Source: Sphingomonadaceae bacterium
GTDB lineage: Bacteria > Pseudomonadota > Alphaproteobacteria > Sphingomonadales > Sphingomonadaceae
NCBI GenBank assembly: GCA_027533105.1
Contig: JAPZTW010000006.1
Span: 62,001 to 126,000, forward strand
DNA length: 64,000 nt
Direction of reading: 5' to 3'
The notes beneath the pieces were generated by a model. The model searched no databases and had not been told where the DNA came from. It saw only the letters and a program-made list of their open reading frames with translations. Position numbers and translations under genes: made by a program. Position 1 is the stretch's first letter. Every line of letters begins with the position of its first letter. This document shows, one piece after another, positions 19,706 to 29,192 of the stretch.

Positions 19706-21042
19706 TCCTCGCCAGCCTCCGTCTTGTCCGGCGCTTCGGTGCCGCTGTAACGCGGCGCTGCCTCGATCAGCGGCACGTCCTCGATCTCGCGCTTGCCGAT
19801 TTCGATGCCCTTGTCGCGCAGGCGCTTGCCCGATGAGAGCACGTTGCGTTCAAAGCTGCCGACGAAATCGTTATACTTGCGCACCGCCCGGTCCAGCCCG
19901 ACGCCGACGCCCTTGAGGTGATCGGCCGCCACGGCCAGCCGGTCATAGAGTTCCGCCCCGGCCTTGCCGATTTCCACCGCCTCGCGCGCCAGCTGGTCCT
20001 GCTTCCAGACCATCGCCACGGTCCGGGCAATCGCCACCAGATTGGTAGGAGTGGCCAGCAGGACCTTGTTCTGGAACGCAAAGTCCCAAAGTTCCGGGTC
20101 GTGTTCCAGCGCGGCGGCGACAAAGTGCTCACCCGGCACGAACATCACCACGTAATCCGGCGCATCGTCGAACTGGCTCTGATAGGCCTTGGTGCCCAGC
20201 GTCTGGACATGGCCGCGCATCGCCCGCGCGTGTAGATCGAGATGGCGCTTGCGCTCGGCATCGTCAGTCGCCTCGAACGCGGCCTGATAGGCATTGAGCG
20301 AGACCTTGGCGTCGATCACCAGCTTCTTCTGGCCCGGCACATGGACGATCGCATCGGGCCGCAGCCGTCCCTCATCAGTGTCGAGTGAATGCTCCAGCAC
20401 GAAATCGGTGTGCTGCGACAGGCCGCACTGTTCCAGCACGTTCTGCAAGGCCCGCTCGCCCCAGCGCCCGCGCGCCTTGGGGGCATTGGTCAGCGAATTG
20501 CCGAGCCGCGCCGCCTCGCGCTTGACCTCTTCCTGGCCCTTGCGGACTTCCTCGATCACCCCGGCCAGCTGGCCGAAGGCATCGACGCGCTGCTGCTCCA
20601 GCTTGGCGACCTGTTCCTCATAGCTTTTCAGCCGCTGATCGACCGGTGCAAGCAGGGCCTTGAGCCGCTCGGCGCTCTTTTCCTCGGACTGGGTCAGCCG
20701 TTCCTGCGCGCGGTTGAGCAGGGCTTCCTGCGCCTGGTGCAGGATCTTCGCCCCAGCGGCCTCGAATTCCTTCTTCAGCGCCTCCTGCGCTGCAAGCAGC
20801 CCGGCCTTCTGTTCGGCAAAGCTGGCGGCGTTGGCCTTCAGCGTGGCATTCTCGATCGAGGCTTCGCCCAGTTCCTTCACCGCCTGGCGGAACCGTTCGT
20901 CGAGTTCCCTGGTGGCGGTCTCGGCTTCCGTCAGCCGCGCGCGCAGGTCAGCCGCCGGGCGCGAGCCGAAAAACCAGCCGAGCGCGGTACCTGCGGCAAG
21001 GCCCAGAACGAGAGTGACAATTGCGATCAGCGAGGAGTCCAT
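19702..21042 (-). CDS. rmuC: DNA recombination protein RmuC
   Basis: A 446 aa inner-membrane-anchored protein thought to limit inversions at short inverted repeats. One N-terminal membrane helix (SLIAIVTLVLGLAAGTALGWFFG) is followed by a long coiled coil (about residues 30-190, rich in Ala/Glu/Gln) and the RmuC nuclease-like domain: GRWGERALQNVLEQCGL, PDAIVHVPGQKKLVIDAKVSL and YVVMFVPGEHF. Confidence 0.9.
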   Translation of the reverse strand: MDSSLIAIVTLVLGLAAGTALGWFFGSRPAADLRARLTEAETATRELDERFRQAVKELGEASIENATLKANAASFAEQKAGLLAAQEALKKEFEAAGAKILHQAQEALLNRAQERLTQSEEKSAERLKALLAPVDQRLKSYEEQVAKLEQQRVDAFGQLAGVIEEVRKGQEEVKREAARLGNSLTNAPKARGRWGERALQNVLEQCGLSQHTDFVLEHSLDTDEGRLRPDAIVHVPGQKKLVIDAKVSLNAYQAAFEATDDAERKRHLDLHARAMRGHVQTLGTKAYQSQFDDAPDYVVMFVPGEHFVAAALEHDPELWDFAFQNKVLLATPTNLVAIARTVAMVWKQDQLAREAVEIGKAGAELYDRLAVAADHLKGVGVGLDRAVRKYNDFVGSFERNVLSSGKRLRDKGIEIGKREIEDVPLIEAAPRYSGTEAPDKTEAGED

Positions 21043-21083
21043 GCCCCCACGCTAGACGGAACGGAGCAAGAACGCCAGAGGGA

Positions 21084-21653
21084 TCAGGCGACCTTGCGCA
21101 GCTTTTCCAGCTTCTTCAGCGCCATCTGCCGCTTGAGGCGGCTCAGGTGGTCGATGAACAGGATGCCTTCGAGGTGGTCCATCTCATGCTGGAGGCAGGT
21201 GGCCATCAGGCCGTCCATTTCCTCTTCATGGACATTGCCATCCAGATCCTGCCAGCGGGCGCGGATCCGGGCCGGGCGTTCGACCTCGGCATAGATCTCG
21301 GGCACCGAGAGGCAGCCCTCGGAATAGAGCGAATGCTCGTCCGAGGGATCGAGGATTTCGGGGTTGATGAAGATCCGCGGCTCTTTCTTGAGCGGCTGAT
21401 GCGTATGGGCGTGGCCACCATGCGCGGTGCAGACTTCGGGTTCGGCATCCGGGTCTTCGGGCTGCAGGTCGATCACCAGCACGCGCAGCGGCACGCCCAC
21501 CTGGATCGCGGCGAGGCCGATGCCGGGGGCATCGTACATGGTCTCGAACATGTCCGCGACGAGGGTTTTCAGCTCGTCATCGAACTTCGTGACGGGCTGG
21601 GATACCACCTTGAGGCGGGGATCGGGGACTTCGATGATTTCGCGGATAGCCAT
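21084..21653 (-). CDS. def: Peptide deformylase
   Basis: Removes the formyl group from nascent protein N-termini. All three family motifs are present: [26 protein letters not shown] (metal Cys) and [12 protein letters not shown] (metal HExxH-like HEMDH). At 189 aa it carries a short insertion with [13 protein letters not shown] before the second motif. fmt, which adds the formyl group, lies about 800 bases away beyond recR on the other strand. Confidence 0.95.
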   Translation of the reverse strand: MAIREIIEVPDPRLKVVSQPVTKFDDELKTLVADMFETMYDAPGIGLAAIQVGVPLRVLVIDLQPEDPDAEPEVCTAHGGHAHTHQPLKKEPRIFINPEILDPSDEHSLYSEGCLSVPEIYAEVERPARIRARWQDLDGNVHEEEMDGLMATCLQHEMDHLEGILFIDHLSRLKRQMALKKLEKLRKVA

Positions 21654-21703
21654 GACGTGCAGATAAGGCGCAAGCCCGCGAATCGCAAGGCGGCTGCGGC
21701 GAT

Positions 21704-21740
21704 CAGACTAATCGGTCAGACCGACTGGCAGACTAATCGG
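21704..21740. repeat. 12 bp direct repeat beside recR
   Basis: CAGACTAATCGG occurs at 21704-21715 and again at 21729-21740, offset 25 bases, directly abutting the recR stop. The stretch between, CGGTCAGACCG, can fold into a small hairpin. No function is evident. Confidence 0.4.
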
Positions 21741-22337
21741 CTAACCGACCGGCCGCCGCGCGCGCAGGGCCTGGGCCAGGGTGCCCTCGTCCAGATAGTC
21801 GAGCTCTCCCCCCACCGGCAGGCCGTGGGCCAGCTGGGTGATCCTCACCGGATAGCCCTCCAGCCGCTCGGCAATGTAATGCGCGGTGGTCTGCCCTTCG
21901 AGCGTGGCGTTCATGGCGAGGACCACCTCGTCGATCCCGCCGGCTGCAACCCGCTCGATCAGCGCAGCAATGGCCAGGTCCTCGGGCCGCACGCCTTCCA
22001 GCGCGGAGAGCCGCCCGCCCAGCACGTGATAGCGCCCGGTGAACAGCCGCGCCCGGTCAAGCGCCCACAGGTCCGCCACGTCCTCCACCACGCAGAGGCT
22101 GCGCTGGTCGCGGCGAGGATCCGCGCAGATGCCGCAAGGGTCGGTCGTATCGACGTTGCCGCAGGTCCGGCATTCGACCAGCCGCTCGGCCACGCCTTCC
22201 AGTGCGGCAAGCAGCTGTACCAGTGAAGTCTCGCGCCGCTTGATCAGCCACAGCACCGCGCGCCGGGCCGACCGGGGCCCAAGGCCCGGCAGGCGCGACA
22301 GGGCCTGGGTCAGTGCTTCGATTTCCGACGACGCCAT
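21741..22337 (-). CDS. recR: Recombination mediator protein RecR
   Basis: Works with RecF and RecO to load RecA at gaps. The 198 aa protein shows the helix-hairpin-helix [16 protein letters not shown], the four-cysteine zinc finger [16 protein letters not shown] and the Toprim domain beginning [13 protein letters not shown], with the conserved [10 protein letters not shown] near the end. Its usual partners dnaX and ybaB are not adjacent. Confidence 0.95.
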   Translation of the reverse strand: MASSEIEALTQALSRLPGLGPRSARRAVLWLIKRRETSLVQLLAALEGVAERLVECRTCGNVDTTDPCGICADPRRDQRSLCVVEDVADLWALDRARLFTGRYHVLGGRLSALEGVRPEDLAIAALIERVAAGGIDEVVLAMNATLEGQTTAHYIAERLEGYPVRITQLAHGLPVGGELDYLDEGTLAQALRARRPVG

Positions 22338-22350
22338 GGCTTCCCCTTAA

Positions 22351-22439
22351 CCGCTCGCCCTGGGCTTGTCGAAGGGCTGTCCTTTTCTTTTCCGGCGCTG
22401 AAAGTAAGGACGGTCCTTCGACAGGCTCAGGACGAACGG
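22351..22439. repeat. 34 bp imperfect inverted repeat (intergenic REP-like element)
   Basis: The arms CCGCTCGCCCTGGGCTTG... (22351-22384) and ...CAGGCTCAGGACGAACGG (22406-22439) are inverted copies with a few mismatches, around a 21-base centre. The core CTTCGACAGGCTCAGGACGAACGG is a dispersed intergenic sequence I know from sphingomonads and other proteobacteria; translated it gives the tell-tale VRPEPVEG and LRQAQGER peptides, which appear in the shadow ORF here. It fills almost all the space between recR and fmt. Confidence 0.8.
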
Positions 22440-22449
22440 ATTTTTGGCT

Positions 22450-23355
22450 GTGCGCATCATCTTCATGGGTACCCCGGACTTTGCCGTACCGGCGCTGCAG
22501 GCGCTGGTCGCGGCCGGGCACCAGGTGGTCGCCGCCTATACCCAGCCGCCCCGTCCAGGCGGCCGGCGCGGCAAGGAACTGACCCCCACCCCGGTCCACC
22601 GCAAGGCCGAGGAACTGGGGATCGCAGTGCGCCATCCGGCCAGCCTGAAGGGTGCGGAGGAACAGGCCGCCTTTGCCGCCCTTGGCGCAGACATTGCCGT
22701 GGTCGCCGCCTATGGCCTGATCCTGCCGCAGGCGGTGCTGGACGCGCCTAAGTACGGCTGCCTCAACCTCCATGGCTCGCTCCTGCCGCGCTGGCGCGGG
22801 GCGGCGCCGATCCAGCGGGCGATCCTGGCGGGGGATGCGGAGACCGGGGTCGACATCATGCGGATGGAGGCCGGCCTTGATACCGGACCGGTCCTGCTGG
22901 AGGGGCGCACGCCGATTAACCGCAAGACCGCGGGCGAGCTGACCGGGGAACTCGCGCAGATCGGCGCGGACTTGATCGTGCGGGTGCTGGCCGACCTCGC
23001 CGCCTATCCCGAAGTGCCGCAACCGGATGACGGCGTCACTTACGCGAAGAAGATCGACAAGGCCGAAACCCGGCTCGATTTCGCGCAGGATGCAGCGCAG
23101 GTCGAACGCCAGGTCCGCGCTTTCGCCCCCGCGCCCGGCGCCTGGTTCGAATACCAGGGCGAACGCTGCAAGGTGCTGGCGGCGGACGTGGTTGAAGGCA
23201 GCGGCGCGCCGGGCGAAGTGCTGGACGATGCGCTGACCATCGCCTGCGCCAGCGGCGCGCTCCGCCCCACGCTGGTCCAGCGGGCCGGGCGGCCAGCGAT
23301 GGCGACGGCGGACCTGCTGCGCGGCTGGGCGATTGCGGCGGGGGCAAAACTGTAG
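22450..23355 (+). CDS. fmt: Methionyl-tRNA formyltransferase
   Basis: Formylates initiator Met-tRNA using 10-formyl-tetrahydrofolate. [15 protein letters not shown] opens the formyltransferase domain, [18 protein letters not shown] holds the catalytic region and the C-terminal tRNA-binding domain follows residue 205. A GTG at 22450 giving (M)RIIFMGTP is preferred to the TTG six bases upstream, as it matches the family N-terminus. The product has 301 aa. Confidence 0.94.
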   Translation: MRIIFMGTPDFAVPALQALVAAGHQVVAAYTQPPRPGGRRGKELTPTPVHRKAEELGIAVRHPASLKGAEEQAAFAALGADIAVVAAYGLILPQAVLDAPKYGCLNLHGSLLPRWRGAAPIQRAILAGDAETGVDIMRMEAGLDTGPVLLEGRTPINRKTAGELTGELAQIGADLIVRVLADLAAYPEVPQPDDGVTYAKKIDKAETRLDFAQDAAQVERQVRAFAPAPGAWFEYQGERCKVLAADVVEGSGAPGEVLDDALTIACASGALRPTLVQRAGRPAMATADLLRGWAIAAGAKL

Positions 23356-23750
23356 TGACCCGTCTCAGCCAATACGCCACAATCGCCCTGTCCATCGCCG
23401 CGGCCGTGCTGGCGTTCCAGCTTGCCGAGTGGCTTGATGCGGGCGAGGAATCGGGCGGCATGCTGACCGGTCCGATGATCCTGGCCTGTCTCCTCTCGGC
23501 CCCCGTGCTGGTCGCGAGCGTGGTCGGAGGGCTGCGTAGTCACCGGCTTGGCCTAGCTCTGTCGATCGCGGGTAGCGTTCTGGCTGCCCCGCTGGCCACC
23601 TGGCGCCTGGCACCAGGCCTGTGGGGCATGATCAGTCCCTGGCCGACCAAGGATGAACTCCCGCTGTTCCGGTTCGATTGGCTCAGCATCGCCCTCCTCT
23701 CTTGCCTGTTCGCTGCGCTCGCCATGCAGAGTCGGATAGCCCGGAAATGA
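23355..23750 (+). CDS. Hypothetical membrane protein
   Basis: A 131 aa protein with about four hydrophobic segments (residues 7-25, 37-58, 65-82 and 110-125). The GTG start shares one base with the fmt stop, and its TGA stop overlaps the truA ATG (ATGA), so it is translated within an fmt-truA operon. I recognise no family. Confidence 0.65.
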   Translation: MTRLSQYATIALSIAAAVLAFQLAEWLDAGEESGGMLTGPMILACLLSAPVLVASVVGGLRSHRLGLALSIAGSVLAAPLATWRLAPGLWGMISPWPTKDELPLFRFDWLSIALLSCLFAALAMQSRIARK

Positions 23751-24493
23751 CCCGCTTCGCCCTCACCCTTGAATTCGATGGCACCCCGTTCTTCGGGCTG
23801 CAGCGACAGGCGCACGGGCCGAGTGTGCAGCAGGCGGTCGAGGAAGCGGTACACGCCACCACGGGCGAGACGGTGACGCTCCATGCCGCCGGTCGGACCG
23901 ATGCCGGGGTCCATGCCCTCGCCATGCGCGCCCATGTCGAGATCGAGAAGCGGATCGAGCCATTCCGGCTGATGGAGGCGCTGAATTACCACCTCCGCCC
24001 CCACCCCATCGCCGTGCTGGCCTGCGAGGCCAAGCCCGATGACTGGCACGCCCGCTTTTCCTGCATTGGCCGCGAGTACCGTTACCGCATCGCCAACCGC
24101 CGCGCGCCCTTGACGCTGGATGCCAACCGCGCCTGGCAAGTGCCGCAGACGCTCGATGCGGAAGCCATGCACCGCGCGGCCCAGGCGCTGGTCGGGCGAC
24201 ATGACTTCACCACCTTCCGCTCGGTCCATTGCCAGGCGCAAAGCCCGGAGAAAACGCTCGACCTGCTCAGCGTCGAACGCGTGGGCGAGGAAGTCCACAT
24301 CCGCGCCGCCGCGCGCAGCTTCCTGCATCACCAGGTCCGCTCGATGGTCGGCTGCCTGGCGCTGGTCGGCATGGGCCGCTGGCGCGAGGAACAGGTGGGC
24401 GAGGCCCTCGCCGCGCGCGATCGGCAGGCGCTGGGCCTCAACGCGCCCAGCGAAGGGCTCTATTTCGTGCGGGCGCTTTACCCTGACGATTGA
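23747..24493 (+). CDS. truA: tRNA pseudouridine(38-40) synthase
   Basis: Modifies uridines 38-40 in the anticodon arm. The catalytic Asp is in [14 protein letters not shown] (about residue 51), with the N-terminal [14 protein letters not shown], and [19 protein letters not shown] near the C-terminus. The 248 aa length is normal. Its ATG overlaps the preceding stop codon. Confidence 0.95.
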   Translation: MTRFALTLEFDGTPFFGLQRQAHGPSVQQAVEEAVHATTGETVTLHAAGRTDAGVHALAMRAHVEIEKRIEPFRLMEALNYHLRPHPIAVLACEAKPDDWHARFSCIGREYRYRIANRRAPLTLDANRAWQVPQTLDAEAMHRAAQALVGRHDFTTFRSVHCQAQSPEKTLDLLSVERVGEEVHIRAAARSFLHHQVRSMVGCLALVGMGRWREEQVGEALAARDRQALGLNAPSEGLYFVRALYPDD

Positions 24494-24537
24494 ACGACTA
24501 GGTTGCATCCTGAAACCAGAGAATCGGGAGACAACCA

Positions 24538-25650
24538 ATGGCCTTCACCGGCAAGCAACTCACCACCCAGCTCGATGCCGATGGCACGCTGACCATCCAG
24601 CTCAACGACAAGACCTGGGACGCGCCCAAGGGCACTCAGGTGCTGGTGCAGGTTGAGGCATCGCCGATCAACCCGTCGGACCTCGGCCTGCTGTTCGCCA
24701 GCGCCGATACCGACAATGCCCAGTACACCCCCGGCAAGGTCGTGGCGAAGATGCCCGATGCCGCCACCCGCGCCTTCAAGGCCCGCCACGGCATGGCCAT
24801 GCCGGCCGGCAACGAATGCGCCGGGATCGTGGTCGCCGCGGGCGAGGATCCGGCCGCGCAAGCCCTGCTCGGCAAGCGTTATGCCTGCGTGCCGGGCAGC
24901 GCCTATGCGACCTATGCCTATGCCGATGCCAACATGGGCTTTGCCGTGGATGACAGCGTGACCGCCGAACAGGCCGCCAGCTCCTTCGTCAACCCGATGA
25001 CCGCGCTGGGCTTTGTCGAGACGATGAAGCTGGAAGGCTTCACCGGCATCGTCCACGCTGCCGCCGCTTCGAACCTGGGGCAGATGCTGGTCAAGATCTG
25101 CCTTGAGGACAACATTCCGCTGGTCAACGTGGTTCGTTCGGATGCGCAGGTGAAGCTGCTGAAGGATCTTGGCGCGACCCACGTGCTCAACATGACCGAC
25201 GCCGATTACATGCCCAAGCTGATCGACGCGATTGCCGAAACCAAGGCCATGCTGGGCTTCGATCCGATCGGCGGCGGCACGGTGGCCAGCCAGTTCCTCA
25301 GCGCGATGGAAGCCGCCGCCAGCCGCGGTGCCGCCTTCAGCCGCTATGGCTCGAGCGAACCGAAGAAGGTCTACATCTACGGCGCGCTCGATCTGGGGCC
25401 GACGATCCTCAACCGCGCCTTCGGCCTGACCTGGGACCTCGCTGGCTGGCTGCTGACCCCCTTCATGATGAAGGCCGGGCCGGAAGTGACCGGGCGGATG
25501 CGCGCGCGGGTGATGAAGGACCTGACCACCACCTTCGCCAGCCACTATGCGAAGAAGGGCAACCTTGAGGACATGCTGACCCGCGAAGCGGTGGCCATGT
25601 ACAACGCCCGCCGCACTGGCGAGAAGTACCTGGTCACGCCGGGGGCCTGA
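24538..25650 (+). CDS. Zinc-less medium-chain dehydrogenase/quinone oxidoreductase-like protein
   Basis: A 370 aa MDR-superfamily protein. The GroES-like N-terminal domain (VLVQVEASPINPSDLGLL, PAGNECAGIVVAAG) and a Rossmann domain (GIVHAAAASNLGQMLVKIC) are visible. The structural and catalytic zinc cysteine clusters of alcohol dehydrogenases are absent, as in quinone oxidoreductases. Substrate is unknown. GGGAG lies about 7 bases before the ATG. Confidence 0.8.
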   Translation: MAFTGKQLTTQLDADGTLTIQLNDKTWDAPKGTQVLVQVEASPINPSDLGLLFASADTDNAQYTPGKVVAKMPDAATRAFKARHGMAMPAGNECAGIVVAAGEDPAAQALLGKRYACVPGSAYATYAYADANMGFAVDDSVTAEQAASSFVNPMTALGFVETMKLEGFTGIVHAAAASNLGQMLVKICLEDNIPLVNVVRSDAQVKLLKDLGATHVLNMTDADYMPKLIDAIAETKAMLGFDPIGGGTVASQFLSAMEAAASRGAAFSRYGSSEPKKVYIYGALDLGPTILNRAFGLTWDLAGWLLTPFMMKAGPEVTGRMRARVMKDLTTTFASHYAKKGNLEDMLTREAVAMYNARRTGEKYLVTPGA

Positions 25651-25700
25651 GCCGCTCGTCCCCTCGGCCAAGTCGTTCGCCGAACCGATGATTGACAGTG

Positions 25701-25730
25701 CTGGCTCCGGGCGGAACACCCCGGGGCCAG
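25701..25730. terminator. 11 bp hairpin between the MDR and amidohydrolase genes
   Basis: CTGGCTCCGGG pairs with CCCGGGGCCAG (one G-T wobble) around an 8-base loop. There is no T-tract, so it may be a factor-assisted terminator or a leader hairpin of the following gene. A TTGACA lies just upstream without a convincing -10. Confidence 0.4.
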
Positions 25731-25750
25731 ACTGGGGGAGTTTATCACCG

Positions 25751-28700
25751 ATGATGCCGTTTGCCCGCACCGCTTCGCGCCTGGCCCTTGCCCTGGGCCT
25801 GGCCACCACCCTGCCCGCCGCTGCCCTGGCGCAGGATGCCAAGGATGCGCCCAAATGGGACGTAGCGGCACCGCCGGGCGTCAAGATTCGCGAAGTGCCG
25901 ATCCAGGTCGAGGAAGGCTCGTGGATGAACCTCGATGTCAGCCCGGACGGGCAAACCATCGCCTTCGACCTGCTGGGCGATATCTACACCATGCCGATCA
26001 CCGGCGGCACGCCCACGCGGATTTCCGAAGGGCTGCCTTATGAAACCCAGCCGCGCTTCTCGCCCGATGGCAAGCGCATTGCTTTCACCTCCGACCGGGG
26101 CGGTGGCGACAACATCTGGATCATGAACCGCGATGGCAGCGACAAGCGCCAGCTGACCAACGAAAGCTTCCGGCTGATGAACCAGCCGAGCTGGAGCCCG
26201 GACGGCAAGTACATCGTCGCCAAGAAGCACTTCACCACCCAGCGCTCGCTCGGCACGGGCGAGGTGTGGCTCTATCACGTTTCCGGCGGTGACGGGGTGC
26301 TGCTGGTCAAGCGGCCCAGCGAAGCGCACCAGAAGGAACTGGGCGAACCGATCTTCGCGCCCGATGGCAAGTCGATCTATTTCACCCGCAACACCACGCC
26401 GGGGCCGATCTTCGAATATGCCCAGAACTCCAACCAGCAGATCTTCGCGATCGAACGCTATGAGCTGGAAACCGGCCATGTTGAAAGCGTGATCGGCGGC
26501 GAAGGCGGCGCGGTGCGCCCCACGCCATCGCCCGATGGCAAGAAGATGGCCTATGTCCGCCGCGAGGCGACGCAGTCGAAGCTCTATGTCCGCGACCTCG
26601 CGACCGGCGAGGATCGCAAGGTGTTCGATGCACTCGACATGGATTCGCAGGAAACCTGGGCCGTCACCGGCGTCTATCCCAACATGGCCTGGACCCCGGA
26701 TTCGGCCAGCGTCATCGTCTGGGCGCAGGGCAAGCTCAACCGGGTCGACCTGGCCTCGGGCAAGAGCACGGTGATCCCCTTCCGGATCAGCGACAGCCGC
26801 GGCGTGATCGATCCGCCCCGGCCGCCCGTCGCTATCGCGCCCGACAGCTTCGAAACGAAGATGCCGCGCGGCGCGACCGTTTCGCCCGATGGCAAGAGCG
26901 TGGTGTTCGAAACGCTGGGCAAGCTGTGGGTCAAGCCGATGGCCGGGGGCGAACCGCGCCGCCTGACCAGCGATGAAACCGCGATGGAAGCCTATCCGGC
27001 CTGGTCGGCCGACGGCAAGCGGATCACCTATATCCGCTGGACCGATGCGGACCTGGGCGAAGTGCGCGTGATCGGCGCGACCGGTGGCAAGGCGACGACG
27101 CTCGCCACGGCCGGGCATTACAAGCGCCCGGTCTTCTCCCCCGATGGCAAGACCGTGGTCTTCGAAAAGGATGCCGGCGGCTACCTGTCCAGCCCGCGCG
27201 GCTCGGTCGAGCCGGGCATCTACCGCGTGGCCAGCAGCGGCGGCGCGGCGGTGCGGATCACCGAGAACGGCAATCGCCCGCAGTTCGGCGCCAGCAATGA
27301 TCGCGTCTTTGTGATGGAAGGCGATGCCAAGGAAAGCCGCCTGGTCAGCCTCGACCTCAACGGCGAGGCGCGCCGCGTCCATGCCAAGGGCGAACTGGTC
27401 AATGACTATCGCGTCTCGCCCGATGGCCAGTACCTGGCCTTCCGCCAGAACTACCAGGCTTTCGTCGTGCCGCTGCTGCCGGGCACGCAGGAAGTCAGCC
27501 TTTCTCCCAAGGGCGGCGCCCTGCCGGTGACCAAGGCCAGCGGCGACGGGGCCGACTGGATTCACTGGAGCGAAGGCGGGCGCAAGCTCAACTGGTCGCT
27601 CGGGCCCACGGTGTTCAGTGCCGATCGCGCGGCCATGTTCGCCGATGCGCCCGCCGCGAAGGGCGCCAAGCCGGCGAAGTTCGAACCGCCCAAGACCGGC
27701 GTCTCGCTGTCGATGAAGGTGACGGCCGAAAAGCCGAAGGGACGCGTCGCCATCGTCGGCGCGCGGGTCCTGACCATGAAGGGCGCCGATGGCGGCGCGA
27801 TCGACAATGCGGTGATCCTGATCGAGGGCAACCGCATCGCGGCGGTCGGCCCGGCGGCGGCCGTGACGATCCCGGCGGGAACGCCCACGCTGGACGCCAC
27901 CGGCAAGACCATCATCCCCGGCCTGATCGATGCCCACGCGCACGGCCCTTATGGGATCGACGAGGTGACGCCGCAGGCCAACTGGGTGGAGATGACCAAC
28001 CTGGCGCTGGGCGTTACCACCCGCCACGATCCCTCCAGCAGCGCGCGCACCGTCTTCCCGGCGCTGGAAATGGTCCAGGCGGGCAAGATTGTCGGCCCGC
28101 GCAGCTTCTCCACGGCCGAGATCGTCTATGGCGCGAAGTCAGCCGGGGTCTATGCCCAGATCGACAGCTATGACGATGCCCTCGCCCATGTCCGCCGCCT
28201 GAAGGCGCAGGGCGCGCACAGCCTCAAGAACTATAACCAGCCGCGCCGCGACCAGCGCCAGCAGGTGGCAATCGCCGCTATCAACGAAGGACTGCGCTCG
28301 GTGGCCGAAGGCGGTTCGCTGTTCGGCATGGACATGACCATCGTCGCCGATGGCAACACCACGCTGGAACACAATATCCCGCTGGGCGTGTTCTATGAGG
28401 ACGTGCTGCAGTTCTACAGCGGCTCGAAGGTGGGTTACACGCCCACCCTGGTCGTGACTTACGGTGGCCCGGCGGGCGATCCCTACTGGCGCTCTCATAC
28501 CGAGGTGTGGAAGCATCCGCTGCTGCAAAAGCACCAGCCCGCGGCGATCCTGACCGCCGCCAATGCCCGCCGCGAAATCGCCCCCGAAGGCGATTACAAG
28601 GACGATGACAGCGCCCGCGAAGCCGCCAAGCTCGCCCGCCGCGGCGTGCCGGTGGCAATCGGCGCGCATGGGCAGGAACCGGGCATCGCGGCGCACTGGG

Positions 28701-29053
28701 AACTGTGGTCCTTCGTGCGGGGCGGGATGACCCCGGTCGAGGCGCTGCGCGCCGGGACCATCGAGGCCGCCCGCTCGCTCGGTTATGATGCCGATGTCGG
28801 CAGCATCGAGCCCGGCAAGCTCGCTGACCTGGTCGTGCTGGATGCCGACCCGACCAAGGACATCCGCAATTCGGACAAGATCAGCAAGGTGATGATCAAT
28901 GGCCGCCTGCTCGATGCCGCGACGCTCAACGAGGAGCTGACCGGCACCCGCAAGCGTCCCACCTATTGGTGGGAAGGCAAGGACGGCGCGACCGGCTATA
29001 CCGGCCCGGCCGGCGGCGGGACCATGGCCCACGCCGACCAGGATGATGGGTAA
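25751..29053 (+). CDS. Secreted TolB-propeller/amidohydrolase fusion protein
   Basis: A 1100 aa exported protein. A signal peptide ends at ALAQ. Residues about 40-640 are a TolB/PD40-like beta-propeller with repeated SPDG(K/Q) motifs (FSPDGKRIAF, WSPDGKYIV, PSPDGKKMAY, FSPDGKTVVF). Residues about 660-1090 are an amidohydrolase: IIPGLIDAHAHG with the HxH metal site, AIGAHGQEPG, and GSIEPGKLADLVVLD. This architecture is known in Sphingomonadales and Bacteroidetes and is presumed to act on peptides or peptide-like amides; the substrate is unknown. GGGGGAG precedes the start. Confidence 0.87.
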   Translation: MMPFARTASRLALALGLATTLPAAALAQDAKDAPKWDVAAPPGVKIREVPIQVEEGSWMNLDVSPDGQTIAFDLLGDIYTMPITGGTPTRISEGLPYETQPRFSPDGKRIAFTSDRGGGDNIWIMNRDGSDKRQLTNESFRLMNQPSWSPDGKYIVAKKHFTTQRSLGTGEVWLYHVSGGDGVLLVKRPSEAHQKELGEPIFAPDGKSIYFTRNTTPGPIFEYAQNSNQQIFAIERYELETGHVESVIGGEGGAVRPTPSPDGKKMAYVRREATQSKLYVRDLATGEDRKVFDALDMDSQETWAVTGVYPNMAWTPDSASVIVWAQGKLNRVDLASGKSTVIPFRISDSRGVIDPPRPPVAIAPDSFETKMPRGATVSPDGKSVVFETLGKLWVKPMAGGEPRRLTSDETAMEAYPAWSADGKRITYIRWTDADLGEVRVIGATGGKATTLATAGHYKRPVFSPDGKTVVFEKDAGGYLSSPRGSVEPGIYRVASSGGAAVRITENGNRPQFGASNDRVFVMEGDAKESRLVSLDLNGEARRVHAKGELVNDYRVSPDGQYLAFRQNYQAFVVPLLPGTQEVSLSPKGGALPVTKASGDGADWIHWSEGGRKLNWSLGPTVFSADRAAMFADAPAAKGAKPAKFEPPKTGVSLSMKVTAEKPKGRVAIVGARVLTMKGADGGAIDNAVILIEGNRIAAVGPAAAVTIPAGTPTLDATGKTIIPGLIDAHAHGPYGIDEVTPQANWVEMTNLALGVTTRHDPSSSARTVFPALEMVQAGKIVGPRSFSTAEIVYGAKSAGVYAQIDSYDDALAHVRRLKAQGAHSLKNYNQPRRDQRQQVAIAAINEGLRSVAEGGSLFGMDMTIVADGNTTLEHNIPLGVFYEDVLQFYSGSKVGYTPTLVVTYGGPAGDPYWRSHTEVWKHPLLQKHQPAAILTAANARREIAPEGDYKDDDSAREAAKLARRGVPVAIGAHGQEPGIAAHWELWSFVRGGMTPVEALRAGTIEAARSLGYDADVGSIEPGKLADLVVLDADPTKDIRNSDKISKVMINGRLLDAATLNEELTGTRKRPTYWWEGKDGATGYTGPAGGGTMAHADQDDG

Positions 29054-29060
29054 AAATCCC

Positions 29061-29184
29061 TCTCTCCCCTTCAGGGGAGAGATACGCAGGCTTGGCGGCT
29101 TGCCCGCCTAGCCGGAGTAGAGTGGGGCGCGAGGCAGCGCAGCCCTTCCCCCACTCCCAACCCTCTCCCCTGAAGGGGAGAGGG
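29061..29184. repeat. Paired-hairpin intergenic element
   Basis: Hairpin 1 is TCTCTCCCC-TTCA-GGGGAGAGA (29061-29082, 9 bp stem) and hairpin 2 is CCCTCTCCCC-TGAA-GGGGAGAGGG (29161-29184, 10 bp stem). The hairpins are inverted copies of each other, flanking about 78 bases. Such CTCTCCCCTTCAGGGGAGAG sequences recur between genes in many alphaproteobacteria. They probably also terminate the amidohydrolase and thioredoxin-like genes, which converge here. Confidence 0.7.
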
Positions 29185-29192
29185 CTTTGGCT

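Noticed and set aside
25745-28027. 760 aa minus-strand ORF opposite the amidohydrolase
   Set aside because: Antisense shadow of an identified gene; no signal peptide, motif or ribosome-binding site.
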